64,000 nt of DNA, taken from an uncultured Prevotellaceae bacterium (GTDB lineage Bacteria > Bacteroidota > Bacteroidia > Bacteroidales > Bacteroidaceae). Shown one piece after another: positions 1 to 9,919 of this stretch. The notes below the pieces were generated by a model, which was not told the origin of the DNA, did no database searches, and worked only from the letters and a program-made list of their open reading frames with translations. The stretch spans positions 1-64,000 of the forward strand of contig ONAG01000009.1 of NCBI GenBank assembly GCA_900315745.1, read 5' to 3'. Made by a program: the position numbers and the translations under genes. Numbering within the stretch: position 1 is the first letter of the stretch; each line of letters starts with the position of its first letter.

Positions 1-1
1 A

Positions 2-1210
2 CTTAAGACATATATATACGGAGTAGCCTTGGGAGCCCTTTCTCTCACCTTTGCATCTTGCTACAATTCAGAGCAAGAGTTCCCGGACTATGAAGGCGGT
101 ACAACAGCCTATTTTGCATATCAAGACCCTGTGCGTACGCTCATTTTAGGTAATGATATCTACGACAACACTCTCGACAACGAACACAAATGCAGGATAT
201 GGTCCACAATGGGTGGAGCGTATGGCGGACGTAACGCACAGGTGGAGATAGCCGTCGATGAGTCACTCTGCAACAACCTCTGGTTTGTTGATGCAGGTGG
301 AAACCCAAATTCGCCTGTGCTTCCCATGCCCTCGTCATATTATACACTTTCATCCAATTACATTCCTTACAATGGCGATCCTCGCGGCTATGTGGAAGTG
401 CAGTTCACTGATGCTTTCTTCAACGATGCAAAGGCTATAAATAACACATACGTCATTCCACTTGTGATGAAGAATGTGGCTGGCATAGACTCCATCCTCC
501 GTGGCAAGCCTCTTGAAGAATTCAGTCTTAAAGGCATTACTCCACCACGCACCAATGCCGAAGATTGGGATATCCTTGCAAAAGACTATGTGCTTTACTT
601 GGTGAAGTATATGAACCCATGGCAAGGAAAATATATTCGCCGTGGTGTTGACAATGTGACAGAAAATGGAGTTAGCCAAACTATTGTCCGCAAGGACATG
701 TCACTTGTCAACTCTGACAAAGAGCATTACAAGGAGAACCCCGTAAACCAGAACGATGAAATATGTGGCATCACCTCAAAGAACATGTCACAAGCAGCCT
801 TCCCTGTATATGTTAATATAGGCAAGGACGCATCTGGAGATACAAGACCATCTCAACTTTGCACCTTCGTTCTCACATTCGATGGTAACAATTGCACAAT
901 TTCCAGTGACGATGACGAGACGCCATCCTCTGGTTCTGGAGAATTCATTGTCAAAGGAACGGAGAAACCTGAATACAAAGACTACCAGTGGGGCAATGTG
1001 AATGGTAAACCCATTCAACGCGACATTCTCCGTCTGTCATACAATGTTACATTCAAGAAAGGCAGAATCATTGGTAAAAAGAAAGTAAACGGTAAAGAAG
1101 TGGACTGGATTCTTGAGGATGATATCCAGGTATCCACCAACGACACTCTTGTAGTTCAAACTCGTGAGTCAAACAAGAAAGAGTTCTTCTCACCAAAATA
1201 TGTAAAATAA
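2..1210 (+). CDS. DUF1735-type surface lipoprotein, 5' end cut by window
   Basis: The reading frame is open from the first bases of the window, so the gene begins upstream; the in-frame TTG at 29 is not needed as a start. The visible N-terminus reads as the end of a lipoprotein signal peptide with lipobox LTFASC, so the mature protein is probably anchored to the outer membrane. About 390 residues follow, with two beta-rich halves; the first half (roughly 30-190) resembles the DUF1735 (BT_3987-type) domain common in Bacteroidetes glycan-utilization loci, and the last 80 residues form a separate Lys-rich beta segment. No catalytic motif is visible. It lies 18 bp upstream of the GH10-like lipoprotein gene and is probably co-transcribed. 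Role as a surface glycan-binding protein is inference; the family assignment is by general resemblance only. Confidence 0.7.
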   Translation, partial: LKTYIYGVALGALSLTFASCYNSEQEFPDYEGGTTAYFAYQDPVRTLILGNDIYDNTLDNEHKCRIWSTMGGAYGGRNAQVEIAVDESLCNNLWFVDAGGNPNSPVLPMPSSYYTLSSNYIPYNGDPRGYVEVQFTDAFFNDAKAINNTYVIPLVMKNVAGIDSILRGKPLEEFSLKGITPPRTNAEDWDILAKDYVLYLVKYMNPWQGKYIRRGVDNVTENGVSQTIVRKDMSLVNSDKEHYKENPVNQNDEICGITSKNMSQAAFPVYVNIGKDASGDTRPSQLCTFVLTFDGNNCTISSDDDETPSSGSGEFIVKGTEKPEYKDYQWGNVNGKPIQRDILRLSYNVTFKKGRIIGKKKVNGKEVDWILEDDIQVSTNDTLVVQTRESNKKEFFSPKYVK

Positions 1211-1212
1211 TA

Positions 1213-1220
1213 AAAGGAGG
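1213..1220 (+). promoter_or_regulatory. Strong Shine-Dalgarno sequence (AAAGGAGG)
   Basis: AAAGGAGG lies 8 nt before the ATG at 1229. Such a full-length Shine-Dalgarno sequence is unusual in Bacteroidetes, where most genes, including nearly all others in this window, have none. It supports the ATG at 1229 and may raise translation of the GH10-like protein relative to its operon neighbours. Confidence 0.75.
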
Positions 1221-1228
1221 CTAAGAAT

Positions 1229-2878
1229 ATGAATAATAATTTTAGAAATGGTCTCTTTATGTTGGCTGCAGGGGTTCTTGCAATTTCCTGTGCTGACTAT
1301 AACGTGACAGACGATTTCACTGCCCAACCTGACCCATCTTTCGTAGAGCCCTACAAAGACTTGGCTCCTGTCAAGTCATACATCGACAAGGCGCAATATC
1401 CCAACATGTCTCTCGGCGCCACTCTAAGGGTTTCGGATTTCAATAGGCAGGAAATGGCACATGCCGCAGCTGTCACCAATTTCGACAATGTAGCCTTCGG
1501 CACCTCCCTGATGTCTGGAACCATCGTCAATGCCAAAGGTGTGATGAACTTCCTCGACATGAGTGACCTTCTTGCCCATGTAGAAGAAATAGGCTATGAT
1601 GTTTATGGCAGTCCGCTCTTTGCAAATGCCAACCAGGCAGACGCGTGGCTGAGCATGCTCACCGCCCCTATTGAAATACCTGTCGATTACGTAGAAGGAA
1701 AGTCTGTTGACTTCAACACAATGACAAAGTTTGAAGGTACAGTAGAATCAGGAAGTGCTACAATCGAAAAGTATGACGACCAAAACTGCCTTAAAATAGG
1801 TTCCTTGGCTAAAGTTCGCATCATCGAAGGATTCGAAGTTGACCCACTCGCCAAATACACCATTACTTTCTGGGCAAAGGCAGACAAGGACGCCACTTTC
1901 TTCATTAATTTCTCCGGCAACAAGCTCGAAGGACCTGGCGCTGATGGCAAATTCTCCTTCAAGGGAGGCAAATGGACAAAGGTTGTGGTTGAGGCCCAAA
2001 GTGCAGAAGACGCAACAGATGGATATTTGAGAATTGAGAACACTCGTTCTCCTATCTTTTATGTCCAAAAGGTTCAGGTAGGCTACTATCCAGACAACCA
2101 CCGCCAGCAGACAACACAGGAGAAAATTGACACCATCAACTATGCCATCAACACATGGTGCGATGGTCTGATGAAAATCAACAATGGCCGTATCAAGTCA
2201 TTTGACCTCATTGACGAGGCAATAGACACCAAAGCAACACTTGAGAACGGAATGTACGACATCAAGCACTCTACAGGAAGCATATTCTGGCAAGATATCC
2301 TTGGCAGTGAAAACTATGCTCCTGCAGTGTCAAGGGTGGCAAGAGCAGCTTTCGAAAAGCATGGTGGCAATCCTTCAGAACTGAAGTTCTTTATCAGCGA
2401 GTCCGGTCTTGAGGAAACAAAGAAACTTGAGAGTCTGAAATACTGGATTGGCATCTGGGACGCGAATGGAGCAAAGATTGATGGCATCAATGCAAAATTG
2501 AACCTTGTCTATAGTGAAGATGCGGCTACACAGGCTGCCAATGTGGCATCTCTTGACAATCTTCTTGCCAATCTTGCTGCTACAGGAAAACTCATCCGTC
2601 TCTCCAACTTCGACATCAAATATCAAGATGCTGATGGCGTTAGTGTAACGGCGGAGAACATTTCAGCAGATCAACGTCAGAAGCTTGCCGATTACTACGG
2701 CTACGTCATCAAGAGCTATATGAACAAGATTCCAAACGACAAGCAGGCGGGTCTCTGCAAGGGCAACTTGGCAGACACCACCGACCCTGTCGGTCTTTGG
2801 TCTGTTGACAAAAACAGCAAGGACTGGGTGCGTACAGCCACTTACAAGGCATTCTGCGATGCCCTAAGCGGAAAGTAA
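1229..2878 (+). CDS. GH10-like lipoprotein with inserted carbohydrate-binding module, altered active site
   Basis: A 549-residue protein with a lipoprotein signal (lipobox LAISC, Cys21). The outer parts (about 40-165 and 295-545) follow the GH10 xylanase barrel; between them sits a beta-sandwich of about 120 residues (170-290) resembling CBM4/9-type modules, an arrangement known from Bacteroidetes GH10 xylanases. The acid/base region reads DLIDEA (Glu330 kept, the usual Asn before it is Asp329). The usual nucleophile segment TELD reads SNFD, so Asn460 replaces the catalytic Glu. The HxLVWHxQ segment is also lost (YGSPLFANANQ). A normal retaining xylanase mechanism is therefore unlikely. With the lipid anchor and the DUF1735-type neighbour, a surface glycan-binding role is the best inference. 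Confidence 0.8.
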   Translation: MNNNFRNGLFMLAAGVLAISCADYNVTDDFTAQPDPSFVEPYKDLAPVKSYIDKAQYPNMSLGATLRVSDFNRQEMAHAAAVTNFDNVAFGTSLMSGTIVNAKGVMNFLDMSDLLAHVEEIGYDVYGSPLFANANQADAWLSMLTAPIEIPVDYVEGKSVDFNTMTKFEGTVESGSATIEKYDDQNCLKIGSLAKVRIIEGFEVDPLAKYTITFWAKADKDATFFINFSGNKLEGPGADGKFSFKGGKWTKVVVEAQSAEDATDGYLRIENTRSPIFYVQKVQVGYYPDNHRQQTTQEKIDTINYAINTWCDGLMKINNGRIKSFDLIDEAIDTKATLENGMYDIKHSTGSIFWQDILGSENYAPAVSRVARAAFEKHGGNPSELKFFISESGLEETKKLESLKYWIGIWDANGAKIDGINAKLNLVYSEDAATQAANVASLDNLLANLAATGKLIRLSNFDIKYQDADGVSVTAENISADQRQKLADYYGYVIKSYMNKIPNDKQAGLCKGNLADTTDPVGLWSVDKNSKDWVRTATYKAFCDALSGK

Positions 2879-2889
2879 CTCAACGGATG

Positions 2890-2943
2890 GATAATTGCCT
2901 GTGAACAAAAAGATTCATTCTGCTTTTCCAGGCAATTATCTTT
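2890..2943 (+). terminator. Long inverted repeat after GH10-like gene
   Basis: GATAATTGCCTG (2890-2901) and CAGGCAATTATC (2929-2940) form a perfect 12-bp stem with a 27-nt loop, followed only by TTTC. It may terminate or stabilise the upstream transcript; the weak T-tract suggests partial read-through to the gene at 3015. Confidence 0.55.
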
Positions 2944-2958
2944 CAAAAGGCTTATTTA

Positions 2959-2974
2959 ATAACATATATGTTAT
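2959..2974. promoter_or_regulatory. 16-bp perfect palindrome, possible operator
   Basis: ATAACATATATGTTAT reads the same on both strands. It lies 40 bp before the ATG at 3015, between the preceding inverted repeat and the gene, in very AT-rich DNA. It could be a transcription factor site for the gene at 3015. No TAnnTTTG element was found next to it, so its role is open. Confidence 0.35.
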
Positions 2975-3014
2975 CATTATTTTTTATTTATTCATTTTTT
3001 AAATTTTTTCTATT

Positions 3015-5252
3015 ATGAAGAAATTATTTACACTTATCGCTCTCTTGACATGCTTCATGGGAGCAAAAGCCGCTGACTGGGTAGAAGTCTATAAGGCTGA
3101 CTACTCACAGAACACAGGCTTCCCATTCTACGTAATGGGTTATGTGCCAGAGTGGATTGACGGTGTCATGACCGACTTTGGTGCAGATTATAGGTATGCA
3201 ACACAGGCAGACCTTGATGGTGATGGTGACGCCAAATGGAAAGATGGAGAAACTTCTGTTGGTACTGTTACGACCCAAGGTGGAACAGAGTATCAGAAGG
3301 TAACAGGTGCTGGCCCATATTGGCACCAGTATTTCATTGCCGATGGTATCCCAACAACAATTGACGGAAGGTACAAAATCAAGGCAATGGTAAAAGCTTC
3401 AGAAGCCTGCGCCATCACCGTCAACATGGGCTGGGGCTGGGGAGCAGGCCAGCAAGCCAGTGGTTCAGCTTCCATAGGTACAGATTGGGCTGAGGTAGAA
3501 TGGGAGTACACCGGAATCGCCGGAACTCCTTGTAACCTCGTCGCTCAACCAGGTACCATCACAGCAACAATCGAATGGAAGAGCGTTACCGTTTATGAAT
3601 GGCAGAAAGAGCAGAGACCAGTACAATGGCAAGAGTGGCTTACAAGTGATGGCCAGCCTGTCATAGTTGACGGCAATCCAATCCCAACTTACATGGGTGA
3701 TGCTGAGACTCCTTGGCCAGATCCAAACATCAAATTCGACGACCAGGAAAACAACTATAAGATTTGTGCATGGTCTAAGGAAAGACTTAGAAACATGAAT
3801 GAAGCTGGTGACGGTTGGGATCCATTCCCCGCTGACATCGAAGAAGTTGATGGTAGCCACGTATTCGTATGCCATGGCCAGCCTGCCATCACCGACGGTG
3901 CTGCATCCGCATGGGACAACCAGTTCTGGATTCAGTCTCCAAAAGCTTGGAAGTCTGGCGACCAGGTAAAGATTCACTTCCGTTACAAGGCTTCTGCTCC
4001 TGTTAGTTCTACAGATACCCAGATTCACTATCAGAACCCATCCAACTACCTCATCTGGCATGCTATTGGCAATATTGCCTTCACAGAAGAGTGGCAAACC
4101 TTCGATGGTATCATGACAATCGCTGATGACATGGCTGGTGGCTGGTCTATCGCATTCAACCTGAACTCAGTTGTAAAGGAAGCTGTCAACTTCTATTTCG
4201 ACGACCTCTCTTGGCAAAGCATGAAGCTTGACGAAGGTCTCTTTGTAGCTTCAGCCAATACAACTACTGGCTTGGAGTATGACTTCGACAACGCTCAAGA
4301 AATGGTCTTTGACGATGCCAGTATGGCTTACGTTGCCACTGTTGGTGAACAAGGCAACCAAAATTCATGGGTAAATGAGGTGATGATCTCAACAGTTCGT
4401 GGTAACGACGCAGCATTCAAGAGCTCTACCCTCAAACCTTCTGGCGCTATCGTAGGCGGTGAAGAAGAGTGGCCCAACTACACAGAGTCAAGTCTTGCAA
4501 AGATCAAACTCCCCGCAGCTGGTGTATGGAAAATCTCTGTAGATACAGAAAACAAGCAGATGAACTTCATTAAACTTGAAGGTGAAGAAAATCATGAACT
4601 TCCTGTAATCAATCCTAACCCAACAGTTGTTGTTATTAAAGCTCTCGAGAGAGATGACCTCTCTGATACCACAGATCAAAATGGTGCAGTTACTGTAAGA
4701 GAAGAAGAAGGTGGTACTGGTGAGGCTTGGGACAACCAGTTCTGGATTGTTGCCAACCGCACGCTGAGCACAGGTGAAGTTACTATTCTCCAATTCAAGT
4801 ATAAGAGTTCAATCCCGGCCACCACTTCCACACAGTGCCATGCAGATCCAGGTTCATACCTCCACTGGTCAGCCATTGGCAATGTCAACTTCACAGAAGA
4901 ATGGCAGGACTTCGAGACTACATTCACTGTTCCTTCTGAGGCTAACGACATGAAGTCTATCGCTTTCAACCTCTCTGAAATCAAAGACGCAAATACTTAT
5001 GAGCTGAAGGATTTCGTTTGGAAACTTGAAGATGGAACAGAGTCTCTTATCAACCAGACTGGTTCTGAGAACTTCTTCGTAAAGATTCTCGGAGGCAATC
5101 CTGAAATGTTCGTTGACCCAGACGGCATCAACAGCGTAGTAAACACTTACAACACTGTTCCTACAGTTACATACAACCTCGCTGGCCAACGCGTGTCCAA
5201 CAACTACAAGGGCATCGTTATCAAGGACGGCAAGAAGCTCGTTGTTAAGTAA
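3015..5252 (+). CDS. Secreted protein with three CBM4/9-like modules and C-terminal sorting-like tail
   Basis: A 745-residue exported protein: signal peptide at 1-19 (ending AKA), then three beta-sandwich segments. Segment 1 (about 20-195) has the WHQYFIADG and TDWAEVEWEY elements of CBM4/9-type modules. Segments 2 (about 270-400) and 3 (about 560-680) are internal copies of each other, sharing AWDNQFWI, the Lys-Tyr-Lys strand and the W/H-A-IGN...FTEEWQ block. No catalytic domain is visible. The C-terminus (YNLAGQRVSNNYKGIVIKDG, then KKLVVK) is the Prevotella-type secretion tail seen on other exported proteins here. It follows the GH10-like gene by 136 bp. Probable role: glycan capture outside the cell as part of the same locus; this is inference. 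Confidence 0.7.
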   Translation: MKKLFTLIALLTCFMGAKAADWVEVYKADYSQNTGFPFYVMGYVPEWIDGVMTDFGADYRYATQADLDGDGDAKWKDGETSVGTVTTQGGTEYQKVTGAGPYWHQYFIADGIPTTIDGRYKIKAMVKASEACAITVNMGWGWGAGQQASGSASIGTDWAEVEWEYTGIAGTPCNLVAQPGTITATIEWKSVTVYEWQKEQRPVQWQEWLTSDGQPVIVDGNPIPTYMGDAETPWPDPNIKFDDQENNYKICAWSKERLRNMNEAGDGWDPFPADIEEVDGSHVFVCHGQPAITDGAASAWDNQFWIQSPKAWKSGDQVKIHFRYKASAPVSSTDTQIHYQNPSNYLIWHAIGNIAFTEEWQTFDGIMTIADDMAGGWSIAFNLNSVVKEAVNFYFDDLSWQSMKLDEGLFVASANTTTGLEYDFDNAQEMVFDDASMAYVATVGEQGNQNSWVNEVMISTVRGNDAAFKSSTLKPSGAIVGGEEEWPNYTESSLAKIKLPAAGVWKISVDTENKQMNFIKLEGEENHELPVINPNPTVVVIKALERDDLSDTTDQNGAVTVREEEGGTGEAWDNQFWIVANRTLSTGEVTILQFKYKSSIPATTSTQCHADPGSYLHWSAIGNVNFTEEWQDFETTFTVPSEANDMKSIAFNLSEIKDANTYELKDFVWKLEDGTESLINQTGSENFFVKILGGNPEMFVDPDGINSVVNTYNTVPTVTYNLAGQRVSNNYKGIVIKDGKKLVVK

Positions 5253-5296
5253 AAAGCTCTTTTATCTCTCTTTTAATATAGAGAGCATATGAATTC

Positions 5297-5347
5297 ATCG
5301 TGCGTCACTTTCCGGCATTATGCCAGAATCGTGACGCACGATTTGTT
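5297..5347 (+). terminator. Intrinsic terminator after the CBM protein gene
   Basis: ATCGTGCGTCAC (5297-5308) pairs perfectly with GTGACGCACGAT (5331-5342); an inner GGCAT/ATGCC hairpin extends the stem. A short T-rich run follows. It separates the upstream operon from the GH3 gene at 5415. Confidence 0.8.
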
Positions 5348-5414
5348 GAAAAACACATAGAAGCACTCTTTCCATTGACCTAACGGAATCTACAATCCAA
5401 GAATACATAATCTT

Positions 5415-7736
5415 ATGAAAACCGCGATACACTTTTTCCCATCAGCCATCCTATTAGTTGTCCTGCTATCTGCTACGTCCTGCGACGGCACAAAATGGAC
5501 CGAGAAGCAAGTAGGCTCATTCATGCTTGTAGAACAAAGAGGAGGTCCCACATTGGGATATTCACCCTCCTCAGGAGTGAAAATCCTGACAGTGGATGGC
5601 AATGCATTCAAAGACCTTAACCGCAACGACACTCTCGATGACTACGAAGACTGGCGGCTTGACGCAAAGAAGCGTGCGGCAGACTTGGCATCAAAACTCT
5701 CAGTAGAGGAAATCGCCGGTCTGATGCTCTATAGCAGTCATCAGTCAGTGCCAATGATTCAAAGCATGGGGTTCGGAGCCTCCACCTACGATGGCAAATC
5801 ATTCGAAGAGAGTGGAGCGAAGGCATCCGACCTATCCGACGACCAGAAGAAGTTTTTGCGCGACGACCATCTTCGCGCTGTCCTTGTGACAGGCGTGGAA
5901 AGTCCAGCTGTTGCCGCCGAATGGAACAACAACATGCAGTCGTTTGTAGAAGGTCTCAACCATGGCATCCCTGCCAATACAAGTTCTGACCCGCGTCACG
6001 AGGCAAAAGCCACAACAGAGTTCAATGCCGGTGCAGGAGGGCACATTTCATTGTGGCCCACCTCTCTCGGTCTGGCAGCCACTTTCGACCCACAATTGGT
6101 ACATCGTTTTGGTGAAATAGCATCCGAAGAATACCGTGCGTTAGGAATAGCCACCGCATTGTCGCCCCAAGTTGACATCGCCACAGAACCCCGTTGGTTT
6201 CGTTTCGATGGAACTTTCGGTGAAGACCCACAGTTGTCCACCGACATGGCGCGAGCCTATTGCGACGCTTTCCAAACCACACCAGAAACAAAGGGATGGG
6301 GCACTAAAAGTGTAAATGCCATGGTGAAGCACTGGTATGGCTATGGTGCCCAAGAAGGAGGTAGAGACTCACATTTGGCGTCTGGCAAATATGCAGTCTA
6401 TCCTGGCAAGAACGCCGCCATGCACAAGTTGTCGTTCACTGAAGGAGCGTTCAAGCTCAGTGGCGGCACAGAGATGGCTTCTGCCGTGATGCCAATCTAC
6501 AGCATACTATGGAACCAAGACCCCTCTGGTGAAAATGTAGGCGGCAGTTTCAGCAAATGGATGATTCAGCAGCAATTGAGAGATGAATCAAAATTCGAAG
6601 GAGTGGTATGCACAGACTGGGGCATCACAAAGGACATGAAGGTGCTTGACAGTCCGATAGGCGGCAAGCCTTGGGGTGTGGAGAATCTAACAGAAGCCGA
6701 ACGTCATTACAAGATATTGCAGGCAGGAGTTGACCAGTTTGGTGGAAACAACGAAATTGGTCCGGTAATTGAAGCATATCAGATGTGGTGCAAGGAATAC
6801 GGTGAGCAAAGTGCTCGGGAACGTTTTGAACAGTCCGCCCGCCGTCTGTTGCTGAACATGTATCGTGTGGGATTGTTTGAGAATCCTTATCTCGATGTCG
6901 CAGAGACCGAAAAAATAGTTGGCAACCCCAATTTCATGAAAGAAGGCTACGAGGCTCAGCTAAAATCTGTAGTAATGCTAAAGAACCATGCCAATCAAAC
7001 GCTGCCCATGAAAGCCAAGAAGAAAGTGTATGTGCCCAAGCGTCACTTCCCTGCCATACCCGGATTATGGGGTGGCATATCTGAAGAGAAGACAGAGGAG
7101 CCCATAGACCTCTCATTGGTCGCAAAGTATTACGATGTTGTCAATGAACCTGAACAAGCCGATTTCGCCCTTTGCTTGATACAAGAGCCAAGCACCGGCT
7201 TCGGCTACAGCACAGAGGACGTGAAAAGGGGCGGCAATGGCTACATGCCCATGAGCCTGCAATACGACGACTATACTGCTAATGATGCACGTGCTACGAG
7301 CATAGCTGGAGGCGACCCAATGGAAAAGACCACCAACCGCAGTTTCAAGGGCAAGACGATAAAGACATACAACCGCGACGACATGGTGATGGTGAACAAC
7401 ACCAAGAAGGCAATGGGCGACAAGCCTGTGATAGTGGTAGTGGAGACTGGCAAGCCAATTGTGCTGTCCGAGATAGAGCCATCAGCCGATGCCATTTTGA
7501 TTTCCTTCAAGGTACAGCACCAAGCCTTGCTCGACATCATCAGTGGCAAGTCTGAGCCTTCTGCCCTACTGCCAATGCAGATGCCCGCAGACATGAAGAC
7601 AGTGGAAGAACAACAAGAGGATGTGCCTCGTGACATGCGTTGCTACAAAGACGGGGAAGGCAATTCCTACGATTTCGCCTTCGGCATGAACTGGAAGGGT
7701 GTCATAAATGACGACAGGGTAAAGAAATACAAATAA
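5415..7736 (+). CDS. Glycoside hydrolase family 3 lipoprotein
   Basis: A 773-residue GH3 enzyme with a lipoprotein signal (lipobox LLSATSC). After the signal comes an EF-hand-like calcium loop (DLNRNDTLDDYEDW, about 67-80), often present at this place in Bacteroidetes GH3 proteins. The TIM-like barrel carries KHWYGYG and the nucleophile motif VVCTDWG, with Asp401 as the expected nucleophile. The second alpha/beta-sandwich domain (about 500-760) follows; no fibronectin-III domain is visible. The family includes beta-glucosidases and beta-xylosidases and the sequence alone does not decide between them. It stands between two terminators, so it is probably transcribed alone, but belongs functionally with the glycan genes on its left. 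Confidence 0.88.
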   Translation: MKTAIHFFPSAILLVVLLSATSCDGTKWTEKQVGSFMLVEQRGGPTLGYSPSSGVKILTVDGNAFKDLNRNDTLDDYEDWRLDAKKRAADLASKLSVEEIAGLMLYSSHQSVPMIQSMGFGASTYDGKSFEESGAKASDLSDDQKKFLRDDHLRAVLVTGVESPAVAAEWNNNMQSFVEGLNHGIPANTSSDPRHEAKATTEFNAGAGGHISLWPTSLGLAATFDPQLVHRFGEIASEEYRALGIATALSPQVDIATEPRWFRFDGTFGEDPQLSTDMARAYCDAFQTTPETKGWGTKSVNAMVKHWYGYGAQEGGRDSHLASGKYAVYPGKNAAMHKLSFTEGAFKLSGGTEMASAVMPIYSILWNQDPSGENVGGSFSKWMIQQQLRDESKFEGVVCTDWGITKDMKVLDSPIGGKPWGVENLTEAERHYKILQAGVDQFGGNNEIGPVIEAYQMWCKEYGEQSARERFEQSARRLLLNMYRVGLFENPYLDVAETEKIVGNPNFMKEGYEAQLKSVVMLKNHANQTLPMKAKKKVYVPKRHFPAIPGLWGGISEEKTEEPIDLSLVAKYYDVVNEPEQADFALCLIQEPSTGFGYSTEDVKRGGNGYMPMSLQYDDYTANDARATSIAGGDPMEKTTNRSFKGKTIKTYNRDDMVMVNNTKKAMGDKPVIVVVETGKPIVLSEIEPSADAILISFKVQHQALLDIISGKSEPSALLPMQMPADMKTVEEQQEDVPRDMRCYKDGEGNSYDFAFGMNWKGVINDDRVKKYK

Positions 7737-7766
7737 GCACTTGATACACTGTGCCAAATAGAAACG

Positions 7767-7806
7767 AAAACTCCCCTACTCCATTACAAAGAGAGGGGAG
7801 TTTTTT
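7767..7806. terminator. Bidirectional terminator between convergent GH3 and CE1 genes
   Basis: AAAACTCCCCT (7767-7777) pairs with AGGGGAGTTTT (7794-7804), an 11-bp perfect stem with T-runs on both strands. It serves the GH3 gene on the plus strand and the esterase gene on the minus strand. Confidence 0.9.
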
Positions 7807-7839
7807 ATAAGATGTCATTCCATCTCGTCAGGCTGTGGA

Positions 7840-9108
<1,269 letters not shown>

Positions 9109-9292
9109 TTAAAGTTGATACTGTAAATCTTGAAGTGTTTTACAATTTGACGTATCTCACGATAAAAAGTAAAAAAACAAGATTGGCTGTTTTGTAACAA
9201 CAACTTTCTTGTCTGTTGCATTTACAAAAACATCAAACTTTTTTCACAAGATTCTTCCTCACATATAGTAGTAGATTGGACAAAAAAGATGA

Positions 9293-9742
9293 TTATTTAG
9301 CCTTATTTACAAGTAGCAGGAAGCAAAATGTGGTGCCCAATATGACTATGACAAATGGAATTGCCACCACATCCGACATGCCAATCCCCATCACGGACAG
9401 AATGTTGAGTATCAACACAAACAAGGCAAATTCCACGCCAAGCACTCGTGCCATACGTATGGCGATTTCCACCTGGCGAATATTGGAATAGCCTCTTGAA
9501 CCAAAAGAATTTAGATGGATAAACCGAGGGTGATAGGCACATACCATCAAAAAGATTACCATAAGACTTAAAGACAAGGTATGCAGATGAATGCCAATGA
9601 AATCAAGCGGTGTTGTCCATTCAAAACATAACGATATGGTCCATGCAATCAAAAGCAATAATGCCACAGCGATTTCAAAAAACGTTCCTTCTTTCGTACG
9701 ATAGACTTTCACGTTCTTAACGTCAAATTTCTCCTGCTCCAT
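9293..9742 (-). CDS. Small integral membrane protein of SPFH operon
   Basis: A 149-residue protein, unrecognised. Start chosen at the second of two adjacent ATGs (9742; the other at 9745), after an AAGAAG stretch; longer in-frame extensions lie inside the upstream gene in another frame. It has about four membrane helices: IAVALLLLIAWTISL, the LSLSLMVIFLMVCAY segment, VEFALFVLILNIL and IPFVIVILGTTFCFLLL. A short cytosolic segment around 75-95 (SRGYSNIRQVEIAIRMAR) lies between them. The gene overlaps the ribbon-helix-helix gene by about 20 bp, so translation is probably coupled. It is the last gene of an operon with the SPFH protein; a membrane-linked function together with that protein is inference. 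Confidence 0.7.
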   Translation of the reverse strand: MEQEKFDVKNVKVYRTKEGTFFEIAVALLLLIAWTISLCFEWTTPLDFIGIHLHTLSLSLMVIFLMVCAYHPRFIHLNSFGSRGYSNIRQVEIAIRMARVLGVEFALFVLILNILSVMGIGMSDVVAIPFVIVILGTTFCFLLLVNKAK

Positions 9743-9917
9743 CATCTTTCTTCTTTTTGGGTAATCGTTTAGCCTTGCGCAGAGCCTCAGTAATAATCCA
9801 CTGGAGCTGGCCATTGGTGCTGCGGAACTCGTCCGCAGCCCAAGCCTCAATAGCATCCATCGTGTCACTATCGACTCTAAGGATGAAACTTTTTGTCTTA
9901 GTCTCCTTCTTAGCCAT
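9723..9917 (-). CDS. Arc-like ribbon-helix-helix small protein
   Basis: A 64-residue basic protein. The N-terminal strand (KTKSFILRVDSDTMDAIEAW) and the following helices match the Arc/MetJ ribbon-helix-helix fold, usually a DNA-binding dimer. The C-terminus is Lys-rich (KRLPKKKKDD). It starts 2 bp after the SPFH gene and overlaps the membrane protein gene that follows, so all three are co-translated. It may regulate the operon or act as an adaptor; nothing in the sequence decides this. Confidence 0.75.
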   Translation of the reverse strand: MAKKETKTKSFILRVDSDTMDAIEAWAADEFRSTNGQLQWIITEALRKAKRLPKKKKDDGAGEI

Positions 9918-9919
9918 GA

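Noticed and set aside
29-31. TTG start codon of the first gene
   Set aside because: The frame is open upstream to the window edge and the residues before it complete a lipoprotein signal peptide.
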